A stretch of DNA of 36,046 bases, from NCBI GenBank assembly GCA_028285185.1, contig JANQQD010000173.1, forward strand, positions 1 to 36,046, in the 5' to 3' direction. Below are positions 7,536 through 19,958 of the stretch, one piece after another. The first letter of the stretch is position 1. Each line of letters opens with the position of its first letter. Source of the DNA: Anaerolineae bacterium (lineage in GTDB: Bacteria; Pseudomonadota; Alphaproteobacteria; DSM-16000; Inquilinaceae). Both the position numbers and the translations under genes were made by a program. The notes beneath the pieces were generated by a model, which was not told the DNA's origin, did no database searches, and saw only the letters and a list, made by a program, of their open reading frames with translations.

Positions 7536-8368
7536 CAGTCGACGGTCCCCGGTGCCAGTCCCAAGTGCAGATAGAGCAGCAACGCCACACCCAGAGCCAC
7601 CCGATAGACGACGAAGGGCGTGAAGCTGGCGCGCTGCAGCCACTTCATCATAAGCGCAATCGCAGCAAACGCCGAAAAAAACGCCAAAGCGGCGGACAGC
7701 AGCGCATCGCGGCCCAGTGTCGCGTCGCCGGATGCCGCCAGATCGATCCCCTTCAGCGTGCCGGCGGCAAGGATCGCCGGGATGGCCAGCAGAAGCGAGA
7801 ACCGCGCGGCTTCCGTGCGCGTGAGCCGCAGCCACCGTGCCGCCGTCATGGTGATGCCGGACCGGCTGGTTCCGGGAATCAGCGCCAGGGCCTGGGCGCA
7901 GCCGATCAGGATCGCCTCGCGATAGGTCAGGGTTTCGGTCCGCCGCTCAGACCGTGCCCGGCGGTCCACCCACCACAGCACGATGCCGAAGACGATGGAG
8001 GCCACGGCAATCACATTCGCCAACAGGAAAAGGTCCCTTTCGCCGCCCAGCAGCAGCCTGTCGACGGCATAGCCGGCCGCCACGACCGGCACCGTCGCCA
8101 CGGCGATCTTCAGCGCAAGATGGGCACCCTGATCGATGCGGCCGGTCACCAGCCGCCAGCCGCCCATGGCCATCTGCGCCACGTCGCGGCGGAAATAGAG
8201 CAGGACGGCCCCCAGCGTGCCGACATGCACGGCGACGTCGATCACCAGCCCCTGGTCCTGCCAGTCCGTCACTTCCGGGATCAGGACCAGATGCGCGCTG
8301 GAACTGATGGGCAGAAACTCTGTGATGCCCTGGACGAGCGCGATGACCAAGAGCTGCAAGAGCGTCAA
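7535..8368 (-). CDS. uppP: Undecaprenyl-diphosphatase UppP/BacA, TTG start
   Basis: This integral membrane phosphatase turns undecaprenyl diphosphate into the monophosphate carrier used for peptidoglycan and surface polysaccharide. It is 277 residues long and largely hydrophobic. Signature 1 is QGITEFLPISSSAHL near residues 13-27 (Glu17). Signature 2 is PGTSRSG at 165-171 with the conserved Arg169. I chose TTG at 8368, because it follows CAGGG and gives the family N-terminus MTLLQLLVIALVQG. The longer frame to 8476 adds 36 Arg/Pro-rich residues not seen in the family. It is first in a two-gene unit with the esterase and diverges from gltD. Confidence 0.95.
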   Translation of the reverse strand: MTLLQLLVIALVQGITEFLPISSSAHLVLIPEVTDWQDQGLVIDVAVHVGTLGAVLLYFRRDVAQMAMGGWRLVTGRIDQGAHLALKIAVATVPVVAAGYAVDRLLLGGERDLFLLANVIAVASIVFGIVLWWVDRRARSERRTETLTYREAILIGCAQALALIPGTSRSGITMTAARWLRLTRTEAARFSLLLAIPAILAAGTLKGIDLAASGDATLGRDALLSAALAFFSAFAAIALMMKWLQRASFTPFVVYRVALGVALLLYLHLGLAPGTVD

Positions 8369-8757
8369 TGGACCCTGCCGAATGTAGCGGGCGGTTCTTG
8401 CCGGGCGCCACGGCGCCGGGCGGGCGCACCCTAGCCGGTCATCTGTGTCATGACCAAGGCCTGCGGCAATGGGCACCTGCAGTTCCCACGAGACAAATCG
8501 TTCAGATTTGATAACTAATAGTCACTGGAAGCGGACTCTGGAGCGAGTTGCCATCCGGATCGAGAGATGGATTCGGGAGATTGGGTCAGCGATGCTGACC
8601 AAGCGGCCATTTACCGCTCGCTATCGGCGGGCCTTTGACATATTACGTCGGCGACAAGGCTGGCGGCGTGCGGAATTAAGGCGCGACTGCCGCGTTGTCG
8701 TGCGTGGGCGTGAGATACCACGACGGAACCACCAGGGGAACAGGAACACCAGGCTCT
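8369..8757. promoter_or_regulatory. Divergent uppP/gltD control region
   Basis: These 389 bp hold no convincing gene. TTGACA at 8635-8640 is a possible -35 for gltD, but no good -10 follows at 16-18 bp. The stretch 8490-8530 is relatively AT-rich. A dyad lies at 8584-8600. Short open frames here are Arg-rich and lack ribosome-binding sites. The gltD leader would be roughly 100 nt if TTGACA is used. Confidence 0.4.
8584..8600. promoter_or_regulatory. Dyad GGTCAGC-GAT-GCTGACC upstream of gltD
   Basis: This is a perfect 7-bp dyad with a 3-nt centre, set in a looser TTGG...CCAA frame. It lies about 35 bp upstream of the TTGACA at 8635 and 158 nt before the gltD start. That position would suit an activator of the GOGAT operon. 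No named regulator consensus was matched. Confidence 0.45.
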
Positions 8758-10218
8758 ATGGCGAGGATGCTGAAGTTCACCCAGACGGCGCAGGAAACGC
8801 CGGCCAAGCGCTTGGCCGATGAGCGCCGGCAGGACTGGCTGGAGGTGTACGGCGATTACGCCCGCGCCAAGGCCGAAGAGCAGGCGTCGCGGTGTTCGCA
8901 ATGCGGCATCCCGTTCTGTCAGGTGCATTGCCCGCTGCAGAACAACATTCCGGACTGGTTGATGCTGACGGCGGAGGGCCGGCTGGAGGAGGCTTACGAG
9001 ATCTCGTCCGCCACCAACAACATGCCGGAGGTGTGCGGGCGCATCTGCCCGCAAGACCGTCTATGCGAGGGCAATTGCGTCATCGAGCAGGCCGGGCACG
9101 GGACGGTCACGATCGGGTCGATCGAGCGGTTCATCACCGACACCGCTTGGGAGAATGGCTGGATCAAGCCGATCTCGGTTACGCGGGAGCGCGGCCAGTC
9201 GGTCGGCATCATCGGCGGCGGCCCCGGCGGGCTGGCGGCGGCGGAAGAGCTGCGCAAGCGCGGCTATCAGGTCGATGTCTACGACCGGTACGACCGGATC
9301 GGCGGCCTGATGATCTACGGCATTCCCAATTTCAAGCTCGAGAAATACGTGATCGAGCGGCGCACGAAGCTGCTGGAAGAGGGCGGCATCCGCTTCCATT
9401 GCAATTTCGAGGTGGGCCGCGACGCGAGCCTCGCCGATCTGCGCGCCCGTCACGATGCGGTGCTGATCGCCACCGGCGTCTACAAGGCGCGTGACCTGAT
9501 GGCGCCCGGCGTCGGCCTGGGCAACATCGTGGCGGCCATGGACTATCTCACGGCCTCCAACCGCAAGGGGCTCGGCGACGAGGTCCCGGCCTTTGACGAC
9601 GGGTCATTGAACGCCGAGGGCAAGCATGTGGTTGTCATTGGTGGTGGTGACACCGCGATGGATTGCGTGCGCACGGCCGTGCGCCAGGGGGCGAAATCGG
9701 TGAAGTGCCTCTATCGCCGCAACCGGGCCAACATGCCCGGATCCATGCGCGAGGTGGCGAATGCCGAGGAAGAGGGCGTGGAGTTCGTCTGGCAGGCCGC
9801 GCCTGAGGCTTTCCTGGGCGAGGGCACGGTTCAGGCTGTGCGCGCGCACAAGATGCATCTCGGCATTCCCGATGCCACGGGCCGGCAGACACCGCAGGTG
9901 ATCGACGGTTCCAGCTTCACGCTGGAGGCAGACCTGGTGATCAAGGCCCTGGGCTTCGATCCGGAAGACATGCCGGGTCTGTTCGGCGCGCCGGAGCTGA
10001 AGGTCTCTCGCTGGGGCACGGTGACGGTCAGCTTCAAGACAATGATGACCAGTCTGGACGGCGTATTTGCCGCCGGCGACATCATCCGCGGCGCCTCCCT
10101 GGTGGTCTGGGCCATCCGCGACGGCCGCGATGCTGCCGAAGCTATGCACACCTATCTGCAGGCCAAGGCCCGTGCGGCCGTGGCGCCGGAAGTGACAACC
10201 GGCGTCGCGGCCGAGTAG
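8758..10218 (+). CDS. gltD: Glutamate synthase (NADPH) small subunit
   Basis: This is the 486-residue beta subunit of GOGAT. It takes electrons from NADPH via FAD and passes them through iron-sulfur clusters to GltB. Cys pairs C46/C49/C54/C58 and C93/C97/C103/C107 supply the 4Fe-4S region. The FAD fold GGGPGG is at 153-158 and the NADPH fold IGGGDTAMD at about 294. The C-terminal FAD motif is FAAGDIIRGASLVVWAIRDG. The sequence closely resembles Azospirillum GltD. ATG 8758 gives the matching N-terminus MARMLKFTQTAQ; an ATG at 8767 behind GGCGAGG is an alternative. It is the first gene of the gltD-gst-gltB unit, with only 7 nt to the next gene. Confidence 0.96.
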   Translation: MARMLKFTQTAQETPAKRLADERRQDWLEVYGDYARAKAEEQASRCSQCGIPFCQVHCPLQNNIPDWLMLTAEGRLEEAYEISSATNNMPEVCGRICPQDRLCEGNCVIEQAGHGTVTIGSIERFITDTAWENGWIKPISVTRERGQSVGIIGGGPGGLAAAEELRKRGYQVDVYDRYDRIGGLMIYGIPNFKLEKYVIERRTKLLEEGGIRFHCNFEVGRDASLADLRARHDAVLIATGVYKARDLMAPGVGLGNIVAAMDYLTASNRKGLGDEVPAFDDGSLNAEGKHVVVIGGGDTAMDCVRTAVRQGAKSVKCLYRRNRANMPGSMREVANAEEEGVEFVWQAAPEAFLGEGTVQAVRAHKMHLGIPDATGRQTPQVIDGSSFTLEADLVIKALGFDPEDMPGLFGAPELKVSRWGTVTVSFKTMMTSLDGVFAAGDIIRGASLVVWAIRDGRDAAEAMHTYLQAKARAAVAPEVTTGVAAE

Positions 10219-10225
10219 CCGGGCC

Positions 10226-10858
10226 ATGCTTAGGCTCTACGACTACGGGGAGTCCGGCAACGGCTACAAGGTGCGGATGCTCTTGTGCCGGCTGGGCTTG
10301 GCGTTCGAATGGGTCGAGTTGGATATCCTGCAGGGCCAGACGCGCACGCCGGCGTTTCTTGCGAAGAACCTCAACGGGCGCATCCCGGTCCTGCGGCTGG
10401 AAGACGGCACCCATCTGGCGGAATCGAATGCCATCCTCTGGTACCTGGCCGACGGGACGCCGTGGCTGCCGGACGATCGGTTGGCGCGCGCCCAGGTCCT
10501 GCAGTGGATGTTCTTCGAGCAGTACTCACACGAGCCCAACATCGCTGTTGCGCGGTTCTGGCACCATCTGCCGGCCATGTCGCCCTCACAACGGGCCCAA
10601 TTGCCGGAGAAGATGGACAAGGGCCATGCCGCACTGGCCGTTATGGATCAGCATCTGGCCAAGACCCCTTACTTTGTCGGCGACCGCGCGTCGATCGCGG
10701 ATCTGGCACTCTATGGCTATACCCATGTGGCCGCTGAGGGGGGCTTCGATCTCGCGGCCTATCCGGCAATTCGCACGTGGCTCGACCGCATTTCGGCCGA
10801 TCCGGCGCATGTCGCCATAACCGATACCGTCGGCGCAGTTGCGCCGAACGCGGCATAA
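10226..10858 (+). CDS. Glutathione S-transferase family protein inside the GOGAT operon
   Basis: This 210-residue cytosolic GST-fold protein has a thioredoxin-like N-terminal domain. Its active-site loop is SGNGYKVRM, the cis-Pro is in NLNGRIPVL and the glutathione-gamma-Glu motif is AESNAI, all intact. An all-helical C-terminal domain contains DRASIADLALYGYTHVA, the usual N-capping box. It begins 7 nt after gltD with only a weak ribosome-binding site, and gltB begins 27 nt after it. It therefore almost certainly depends on the operon. A catalytic link to glutamate synthase is not established. Possibilities are thiol protection of the iron-sulfur enzyme or a passenger role. Confidence 0.9.
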   Translation: MLRLYDYGESGNGYKVRMLLCRLGLAFEWVELDILQGQTRTPAFLAKNLNGRIPVLRLEDGTHLAESNAILWYLADGTPWLPDDRLARAQVLQWMFFEQYSHEPNIAVARFWHHLPAMSPSQRAQLPEKMDKGHAALAVMDQHLAKTPYFVGDRASIADLALYGYTHVAAEGGFDLAAYPAIRTWLDRISADPAHVAITDTVGAVAPNAA

Positions 10859-10885
10859 CCCCGTTCCATCGGGAGACAAGAGACG

Positions 10886-15445
<4,560 letters not shown>

Positions 15446-15457
15446 TTTGCTTCGGAG

Positions 15458-15549
15458 CGGGGCTTCGACCCCTGTCTCTCAGCCGCTGCGGAAATCGGGC
15501 CGCCGGCGGCCCCGAACTGGGGTCGTCGGCGGAGTGTTCGGAAGCCCCG
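15458..15549. terminator. Nested GC hairpins in the gltB/MCP-B convergent gap
   Basis: An outer pair CGGGGCTTC (15458-15466) and GAAGCCCCG (15541-15549) gives a 9-bp stem. Inside it GGGCCGCCGGCGGCCC (15497-15512) is a perfect 16-bp palindrome. It lies between two convergent genes, where a shared terminator is expected. There is no T-run, so Rho-independent termination is not proven. Confidence 0.45.
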
Positions 15550-15555
15550 ATCTCT

Positions 15556-18006
15556 CTAGGCGGCCCTGACGTCTTCCAGGAACCGCCTGACTACGGATTG
15601 CAGCGTATCGGCCTGGGACGCGAGTGCCTCAGAGGCGTTCAGGACGTCGCCCGATGCCCCACCGGTCTGCTGTGCGGCCTCGGTGACGCTGACGATCGTG
15701 GTCGTGACGTCCTGTGTGCCGACGGCCGCCTCGGCAACATGGCGCGAGATCTCCTGCGTGGCGGCGGACTGTTCTTCCACGGCGGCCGCCACGGTGGCGG
15801 AGATGTGGCTCATCTCCTGAATGCGGCCGCCGATCTCGCGGATCGCCTCGACCGTTTCGTCGGTCGATGCCTGAATGGTGGCGACCTGCTGCGCAATTTC
15901 CTCCGTCGCCTTGGACGTCTGGTTGGCCAGCGCCTTCACCTCTGACGCCACCACCGCGAAGCCCTTTCCGGCATCGCCTGCGCGTGCCGCCTCGATCGTC
16001 GCGTTCAGCGCCAGCAGATTGGTCTGCTCGGCGATGTTGGTGATCAGCGCTACCACCTCGCCGATCTGCCGCGCCGCCTCCGACAGCTGCAGCACCTTCG
16101 CGTCGCCGGACTCTGCGGTGGCCACGGCCGATCCTGCGATGGAGGACTGGTGCGCCACCTGCTGGGCGATCTCGTCGATGGCGCGCCCCAGCTCCTCCGC
16201 GGCCGCTGCTACGTTCTGAACGTTCCCGCTGGCCTGTTCGGCGCTCGCCGCGACTGCGCTTGTCTGAGTGCTGGCCTCCTCGGCCGTCTGTGAGAGACGG
16301 CTGGCCGTGTCGCGCATCTGGCCGGCCGCGTCGGTGACGGTATGCAGCACGCCGGTCACCTCGCCGTCGAAATCGCTGGCAAGCTGCTCCAGCTGCGCCG
16401 CGTGCCGGTCGCGTGCCGCCTGTTCTTCTGCCGCCGCCGCCGCCAGTTCCTGGTTGCGCAGCATATTGTCCTTGAACACCTGGACGGCGCCTGCCATGTG
16501 GCCGACCTCGTCGCTGCGGCCGATGGCCGGCACCTCGATGCCGGTGTCGCCGCCTGACAGCGCATCCATGGCGGTCGTCATGGCGACGATCGGCCGGGAG
16601 ATGCCCCTGGCGATCAGCGCTGCAACCAGCACGCCGGCCAGCAGCCCGGCCGCAGAGACCACCAGCACGACGACAATCATCTGCTGCATGTCGCCAACGG
16701 CGGCCCCCATGGCGGCCGTGGTGTCGTCCATCGCAGCCGAGGTATCGTCCATCGCGATCCTGGTGTTTCCGACAGCCGTCGTGGTTTCCCCCATCGCGGT
16801 GGATGTTTCGGTCATCGCCGCGACTGTCGCCACCATGGCCTCTGAAGTCTGGCCCATGGCGGTATCCGTGCCCGTCATGGCGACACCGGCTTGCAGCACC
16901 GCTGTGCTCGCGTCGCTCTCCAGCGCATACCGGTCGATGCCGATATCCGTCTGGAACTGCGCCACGGCGGCCGCCAGAACCGGGCCGATGACGTCGAGCG
17001 AGCCGGCGATAAGCTCGTTGCGGGCCGCGATCGCGTTGTGGATCTCCTCCAGCCCGGCTTCATACATGCGTACGGCCTGCATCATCCGCTGGGCGAGAGA
17101 CCGGCGCGTCGCGCTGTAGATGTTGGCGGACAGCTCGTCCGCGGCGGCCTCGAACGCCTCCAACTCCACCAGCGCCCGCTCGTAATCCTCTTCCGCATTC
17201 TGCACCAGGTAGCGGGCCGTAAACAGGCGCGCCAACAACAGATGACGCAGCGTCACCCCGGCATGATACGAGGCGTCGGTGTCGCTGTCGGACCGCGCGC
17301 TTTCCATGATTTCCCACAAGGCTTCTTCGGCGGCTGCGCCCTGCGGCGAGAGAATGGCATCGTAGATCTGGTTGAAGCGCTCTTGCTCTTCGACCACGTC
17401 GGTGAAGGCCGCGCCGTACGTACTGACCTGCTCGCGCATGGCCCCCAGTTGCTCTTGGCGTGTCGGGTTCTCGACGGCGGCCAGGGCCTCATCGATCGCC
17501 GCCAGCGTCTCTTCGTGCGACCGCTGCACCAGATCGATCATCGCCGGATTGTTGGTGGCGATGTACCCCCGGACGTGCAGCTGCGTGGTGAGCATTTTCA
17601 CCAGGGCACGGTTGACGGCGTCAGAGGCCTGCGTGACTCCGCGGTATTCGGCGTAGGCGCGTTCGGCATCCTGCAGCGACTGCTGCCCCGTACGCAGCGA
17701 TTCAACCGAGTCCTCCAGCGAACTCTGCGTCTCGTCCACGGCCGATTGCGCACCGCCCAGCGCACCGCTTGCGCCATCCAATGCACCAACCGCGCCGTCC
17801 AATGTGCCGACGGCGCCGCTCAAGGTGTCGACAGCGCCGTCCAAGGTTGCGACGGCATCGTCAATGGACTGTCTGAGAACCTGCTGCGACCAGGCGCTAA
17901 TGGCGGCAACAATAAGCAGAAGCGCCAGCACGAACCCGAAACCCAGTCCAACCTTCACCCCGATCCGTAAGTTGGCGAAATGGCGCATGCCGGAAGCGAG
18001 ACGCAT
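15556..18006 (-). CDS. Methyl-accepting chemotaxis protein B with symmetric heptad-repeat stalk
   Basis: This 816-residue chemoreceptor is paralogous to MCP-A. TM1 is about 17-39, TM2 about 443-466, HAMP follows, and then the signalling coiled coil with [20 protein letters not shown]. It ends FLEDVRAA with no tethering pentapeptide. The helical sensor core (YRGV at 121 to LDVIGP at 337) has the same length as in MCP-A. Exactly 70 residues are added on each side of the core, with hydrophobic residues every seventh position. These are I/L/V/Y at 48-118 (TLDGAVG-like units) and M/V at 370-440 (AMxxTxx units). I infer a lengthened periplasmic stalk. ATG 18006 follows AGGAG by 8 nt; GTG 18036 and ATG 17988 are alternatives. 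The ligand is unknown. Confidence 0.92.
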   Translation of the reverse strand: MRLASGMRHFANLRIGVKVGLGFGFVLALLLIVAAISAWSQQVLRQSIDDAVATLDGAVDTLSGAVGTLDGAVGALDGASGALGGAQSAVDETQSSLEDSVESLRTGQQSLQDAERAYAEYRGVTQASDAVNRALVKMLTTQLHVRGYIATNNPAMIDLVQRSHEETLAAIDEALAAVENPTRQEQLGAMREQVSTYGAAFTDVVEEQERFNQIYDAILSPQGAAAEEALWEIMESARSDSDTDASYHAGVTLRHLLLARLFTARYLVQNAEEDYERALVELEAFEAAADELSANIYSATRRSLAQRMMQAVRMYEAGLEEIHNAIAARNELIAGSLDVIGPVLAAAVAQFQTDIGIDRYALESDASTAVLQAGVAMTGTDTAMGQTSEAMVATVAAMTETSTAMGETTTAVGNTRIAMDDTSAAMDDTTAAMGAAVGDMQQMIVVVLVVSAAGLLAGVLVAALIARGISRPIVAMTTAMDALSGGDTGIEVPAIGRSDEVGHMAGAVQVFKDNMLRNQELAAAAAEEQAARDRHAAQLEQLASDFDGEVTGVLHTVTDAAGQMRDTASRLSQTAEEASTQTSAVAASAEQASGNVQNVAAAAEELGRAIDEIAQQVAHQSSIAGSAVATAESGDAKVLQLSEAARQIGEVVALITNIAEQTNLLALNATIEAARAGDAGKGFAVVASEVKALANQTSKATEEIAQQVATIQASTDETVEAIREIGGRIQEMSHISATVAAAVEEQSAATQEISRHVAEAAVGTQDVTTTIVSVTEAAQQTGGASGDVLNASEALASQADTLQSVVRRFLEDVRAA
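16687..16899 (-). repeat. Degenerate 21-bp tandem repeats encoding AMxxTxx heptads (C-terminal stalk of MCP-B)
   Basis: Codons 370-440 of MCP-B place V, M, M, M, M, M, V, M, M, M, M at exact 7-codon steps. Thr occupies the +3 position in most units. In DNA this is a degenerate 21-bp unit centred on a recurring cccatGGCG or tccatCGC core. It looks like old tandem expansion within the gene. Confidence 0.85.
17653..17865 (-). repeat. Degenerate 21-bp tandem repeats encoding LDGAVGT heptads (N-terminal stalk of MCP-B)
   Basis: Codons 48-118 of MCP-B place I, L, L, L, L, L, V, L, L, L, Y at exact 7-codon steps. The clearest units (residues 51-86) read as variants of TLDGAVG. In DNA they share a GCGCCGTCCAA-like core every 21 bp. 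The span, 70 residues from first to last hit, equals that of the C-terminal repeat block. Confidence 0.85.
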
Positions 18007-18229
18007 GGGGATGACTCCTGTTACGATGTCGGCCACTCTGCATCTCAGTCCTCACACTCGTCCGACGGCAAGCGGCCGCGACGGAAATGCGAGGCCGCTG
18101 TGTGGCGATGCTGTTCTGCGATGCTTGACTGAACCTCGATCCGCGCCAGTTCATGGCCCGAACCAAACGGCGACTGCCAAGAGGATAGGCCGCCAAAGAT
18201 TTCCAATTGGTTTCAATATGGGAAGTCAT

Positions 18230-19033
18230 ATGTTAAGAGTACTATCTAGAGTACCCTTGCGGTTCGGCCTGAGACTTCTATTGGTCGCACTCTTACCGAC
18301 TCTTGCATCCGGTCAGTCGGCGCTGGCTCAGGACATCCGCTTGCCTGGGATCGCCGGCCAGGATGATCGCCGAATGCTGGAACCGGACCAGTGGCCATGG
18401 ACTGCCATCGGGCGCATCAACCGAGCGACCGGCGGCTTCTGCACGGCGACATTGGTATCGCCTCGTCACGTCCTGACGGCGGCCCATTGCCTGTGGGATG
18501 ATCGGTTGGGACGCTGGACTGCGGTGGCGGATCTGCATTTTGTCGCCGGCTATGCGCGGGGCGAATATCGCGGCCACGCCCTGGCCTCCAGCATACTGAC
18601 GGCGTCGGACTATGAACCTGCAGCCGATGTGAACCCTGACCGTATTGCCGGCGACTGGGCCGTCGTAGAGCTGGATCGGGAGCTTGACATTCGCCCGGTG
18701 CCGCTGCGGGTCATTGCCGCCGACGCGCTGCTTGAGGCGGCGGTTGCCGGACAGGTGCTGCGGGTCGGCTATAGCCAGGATCGACCACATCTTCCGACCG
18801 TCGTCGGCCCCTGCCGCGTGACGCGGATGGTGGAAGATCCCGCGCTGATCATTCACCAGTGCGATGCAACCATGGGCGATTCCGGGTCACCTCTGCTGAT
18901 TAACAACAATGGAGAGGCGGCCGTCTTGGCGGTCCATTCCGCCGTCGCCACCATCAGCGGCGATACGGTCGGCCTGGCCGTGCCAGCGCGAACGTTCGCC
19001 GAACCTGTTCTGGCGGTTCTGCCAGGGCAGTAG
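18230..19033 (+). CDS. Exported trypsin-like (S1) serine protease
   Basis: This 267-residue secreted or periplasmic protease has a signal peptide of about 34 residues (hydrophobic LLLVALLPTLA, cleavage near SALA/QD). The triad is His86 in LTAAHC, Asp142 in GDWAVVEL and Ser218 in GDSGSPLL. Cys71 and Cys87 flank His86 as in the usual disulfide, and Cys195/Cys211 may form a second. ATG 18230 follows GGAAG closely; ATG 18218, four codons earlier, is in frame. It is divergent from MCP-B, and its 3' end nearly touches the convergent small gene. The substrate is unknown. The fold is that of bacterial trypsin/V8-like enzymes without PDZ domains. Confidence 0.9.
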   Translation: MLRVLSRVPLRFGLRLLLVALLPTLASGQSALAQDIRLPGIAGQDDRRMLEPDQWPWTAIGRINRATGGFCTATLVSPRHVLTAAHCLWDDRLGRWTAVADLHFVAGYARGEYRGHALASSILTASDYEPAADVNPDRIAGDWAVVELDRELDIRPVPLRVIAADALLEAAVAGQVLRVGYSQDRPHLPTVVGPCRVTRMVEDPALIIHQCDATMGDSGSPLLINNNGEAAVLAVHSAVATISGDTVGLAVPARTFAEPVLAVLPGQ

Positions 19034-19041
19034 GCACGTGG

Positions 19042-19068
19042 GCTTCTGCCTTAAGCGAGTTCAGAAGC
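19042..19068. terminator. Hairpin between protease and convergent small gene
   Basis: GCTTCTG (19042-19048) and CAGAAGC (19062-19068) form a 7-bp stem with a 13-nt loop just after the protease stop. It overlaps the last codons of the convergent small gene. It may end both transcripts, but T-runs are absent on either strand. Confidence 0.35.
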
Positions 19069-19342
19069 GACGGGTTATCGGCAGCGTTCCGCAGTCCTGC
19101 TGGACATGAAGCAGAATAAGACGGTGGTGGAGTTCCAGGAGACGCTCCGCGCTATCCGCGCGCTGCGTTGCCGCCGGGCTATAGCTCAGCAGCTGCATCC
19201 GATGCTGGGCCAGCAATTCCGTTGTCTGACGAATGGCCGCCGCGAGGGCGTCACAGCTCAAATCCTCAGCTGCCCCGGCGGACAGAGCGGCACCCGTCAT
19301 ACCGACCGTAGCGAGCAATGCAGCAGCAAGCCAATTACGCAT
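19061..19342 (-). CDS. Small exported two-cysteine protein
   Basis: The family of this 93-residue protein is not recognised. A signal peptide covers about residues 1-25 (LAAALLATVGMTGAALSAGAA/E). The mature part is about 68 residues, mostly helical, with Cys30 near the new N-terminus and Cys84 near the end, which probably form a disulfide. It is rich in Leu, Ala and Gln and basic at the C-terminus (TRRF). The start is strongly supported by GGGAGGT 5 nt upstream of the ATG at 19342. It lies between a secreted protease and a lipoprotein, convergent with the first and divergent from the second. It could be a periplasmic chaperone-like or inhibitor-like helical hairpin, but no function can be assigned. 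Confidence 0.75.
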   Translation of the reverse strand: MRNWLAAALLATVGMTGAALSAGAAEDLSCDALAAAIRQTTELLAQHRMQLLSYSPAATQRADSAERLLELHHRLILLHVQQDCGTLPITRRF

Positions 19343-19367
19343 CCAGACCTCCCTGGAAGCACGTGTT

Positions 19368-19400
19368 TAAAGTGTCGTCCCGAATTCGCTAAAATGTCGT
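19368..19400. promoter_or_regulatory. 11-bp direct repeat TAAARTGTCGT at 22-bp spacing
   Basis: TAAAGTGTCGT (19368-19378) and TAAAATGTCGT (19390-19400) differ at one base and start exactly 22 bp apart, two helical turns. They lie in the divergent gap between the small two-Cys gene and the lipoprotein gene. This suits side-by-side binding of a regulator controlling one or both. No known consensus was recognised. Confidence 0.45.
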
Positions 19401-19521
19401 TAAAGATTTGTGGGCCTGCGCCATTCCAGATCTTGAAACATGTGGGCAGTTTGTTTTGCTTTGCCCTGAAGGCAGTGTAATCTCCGATCGACTGTGGGCG
19501 ATGGCATCGGGGAGCGAGGGA

Positions 19522-19881
19522 ATGGCGGTGCGGCTTTCGGTAGGCTGGCGACGATCTTTGGTCTGCGCGCTCTTGGCAATGGCCGTTTCCGCCTGCGCCA
19601 AGCAGTCGGAGCAGCTATGGCCAAGCGTCGCGCTTGTGCCCTCGGATCGCTGGACGGCCGACATCCCGCAGCGCGGGCCGCAGTGGTGGGATGCGTCGAT
19701 TGCCGTGCGCTCGGACATCGTCGACGGGACCGCCGCGACGATCATCAGCAGCCGGGTGGAAGACAGGCCGATCACCGTCCACTACCGGGACGCCTCTGGC
19801 GCTTACCAGCGGATCACCCTGCAGCCCGGCGAATCCATTGCGGTAGCGTCTCCGCCCGGTGATGTCTTCGCCATCATCTGA
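19522..19881 (+). CDS. Small lipoprotein of unknown function
   Basis: This 119-residue protein has a lipoprotein signal (basic WRR, hydrophobic LVCALLAMA). The lipobox VSAC has Cys25 as lipid-attachment site. The mature part has alternating beta-like stretches such as RPITVHYRDASGAYQRI and ends GDVFAII. I do not recognise a family. ATG 19522 is preferred, since GGAG lies eight bases before it and it puts the signal at the N-terminus. Frames starting further upstream (ATG 19501 and earlier) would bury the signal. The CAP-domain gene follows closely, and both are exported, so co-expression is plausible. Confidence 0.75.
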   Translation: MAVRLSVGWRRSLVCALLAMAVSACAKQSEQLWPSVALVPSDRWTADIPQRGPQWWDASIAVRSDIVDGTAATIISSRVEDRPITVHYRDASGAYQRITLQPGESIAVASPPGDVFAII

Positions 19882-19958
19882 CGCCGATGTCCCATGTTCC
19901 GGCGCGGCCGGTCTCGGCACAGCTTCCGACGGCCCAGAGCGTGGAAGGATCAAGGTCC

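Noticed and set aside
8469..8822. A leader or small protein gene ahead of gltD
   Set aside because: The frame is Arg-rich, lacks a ribosome-binding site and overlaps the gltD start in another frame.
16687..17865. CRISPR-like or intergenic repeat array
   Set aside because: The 21-bp units are contiguous, in frame and encode heptads inside MCP-B; there are no unique spacers.
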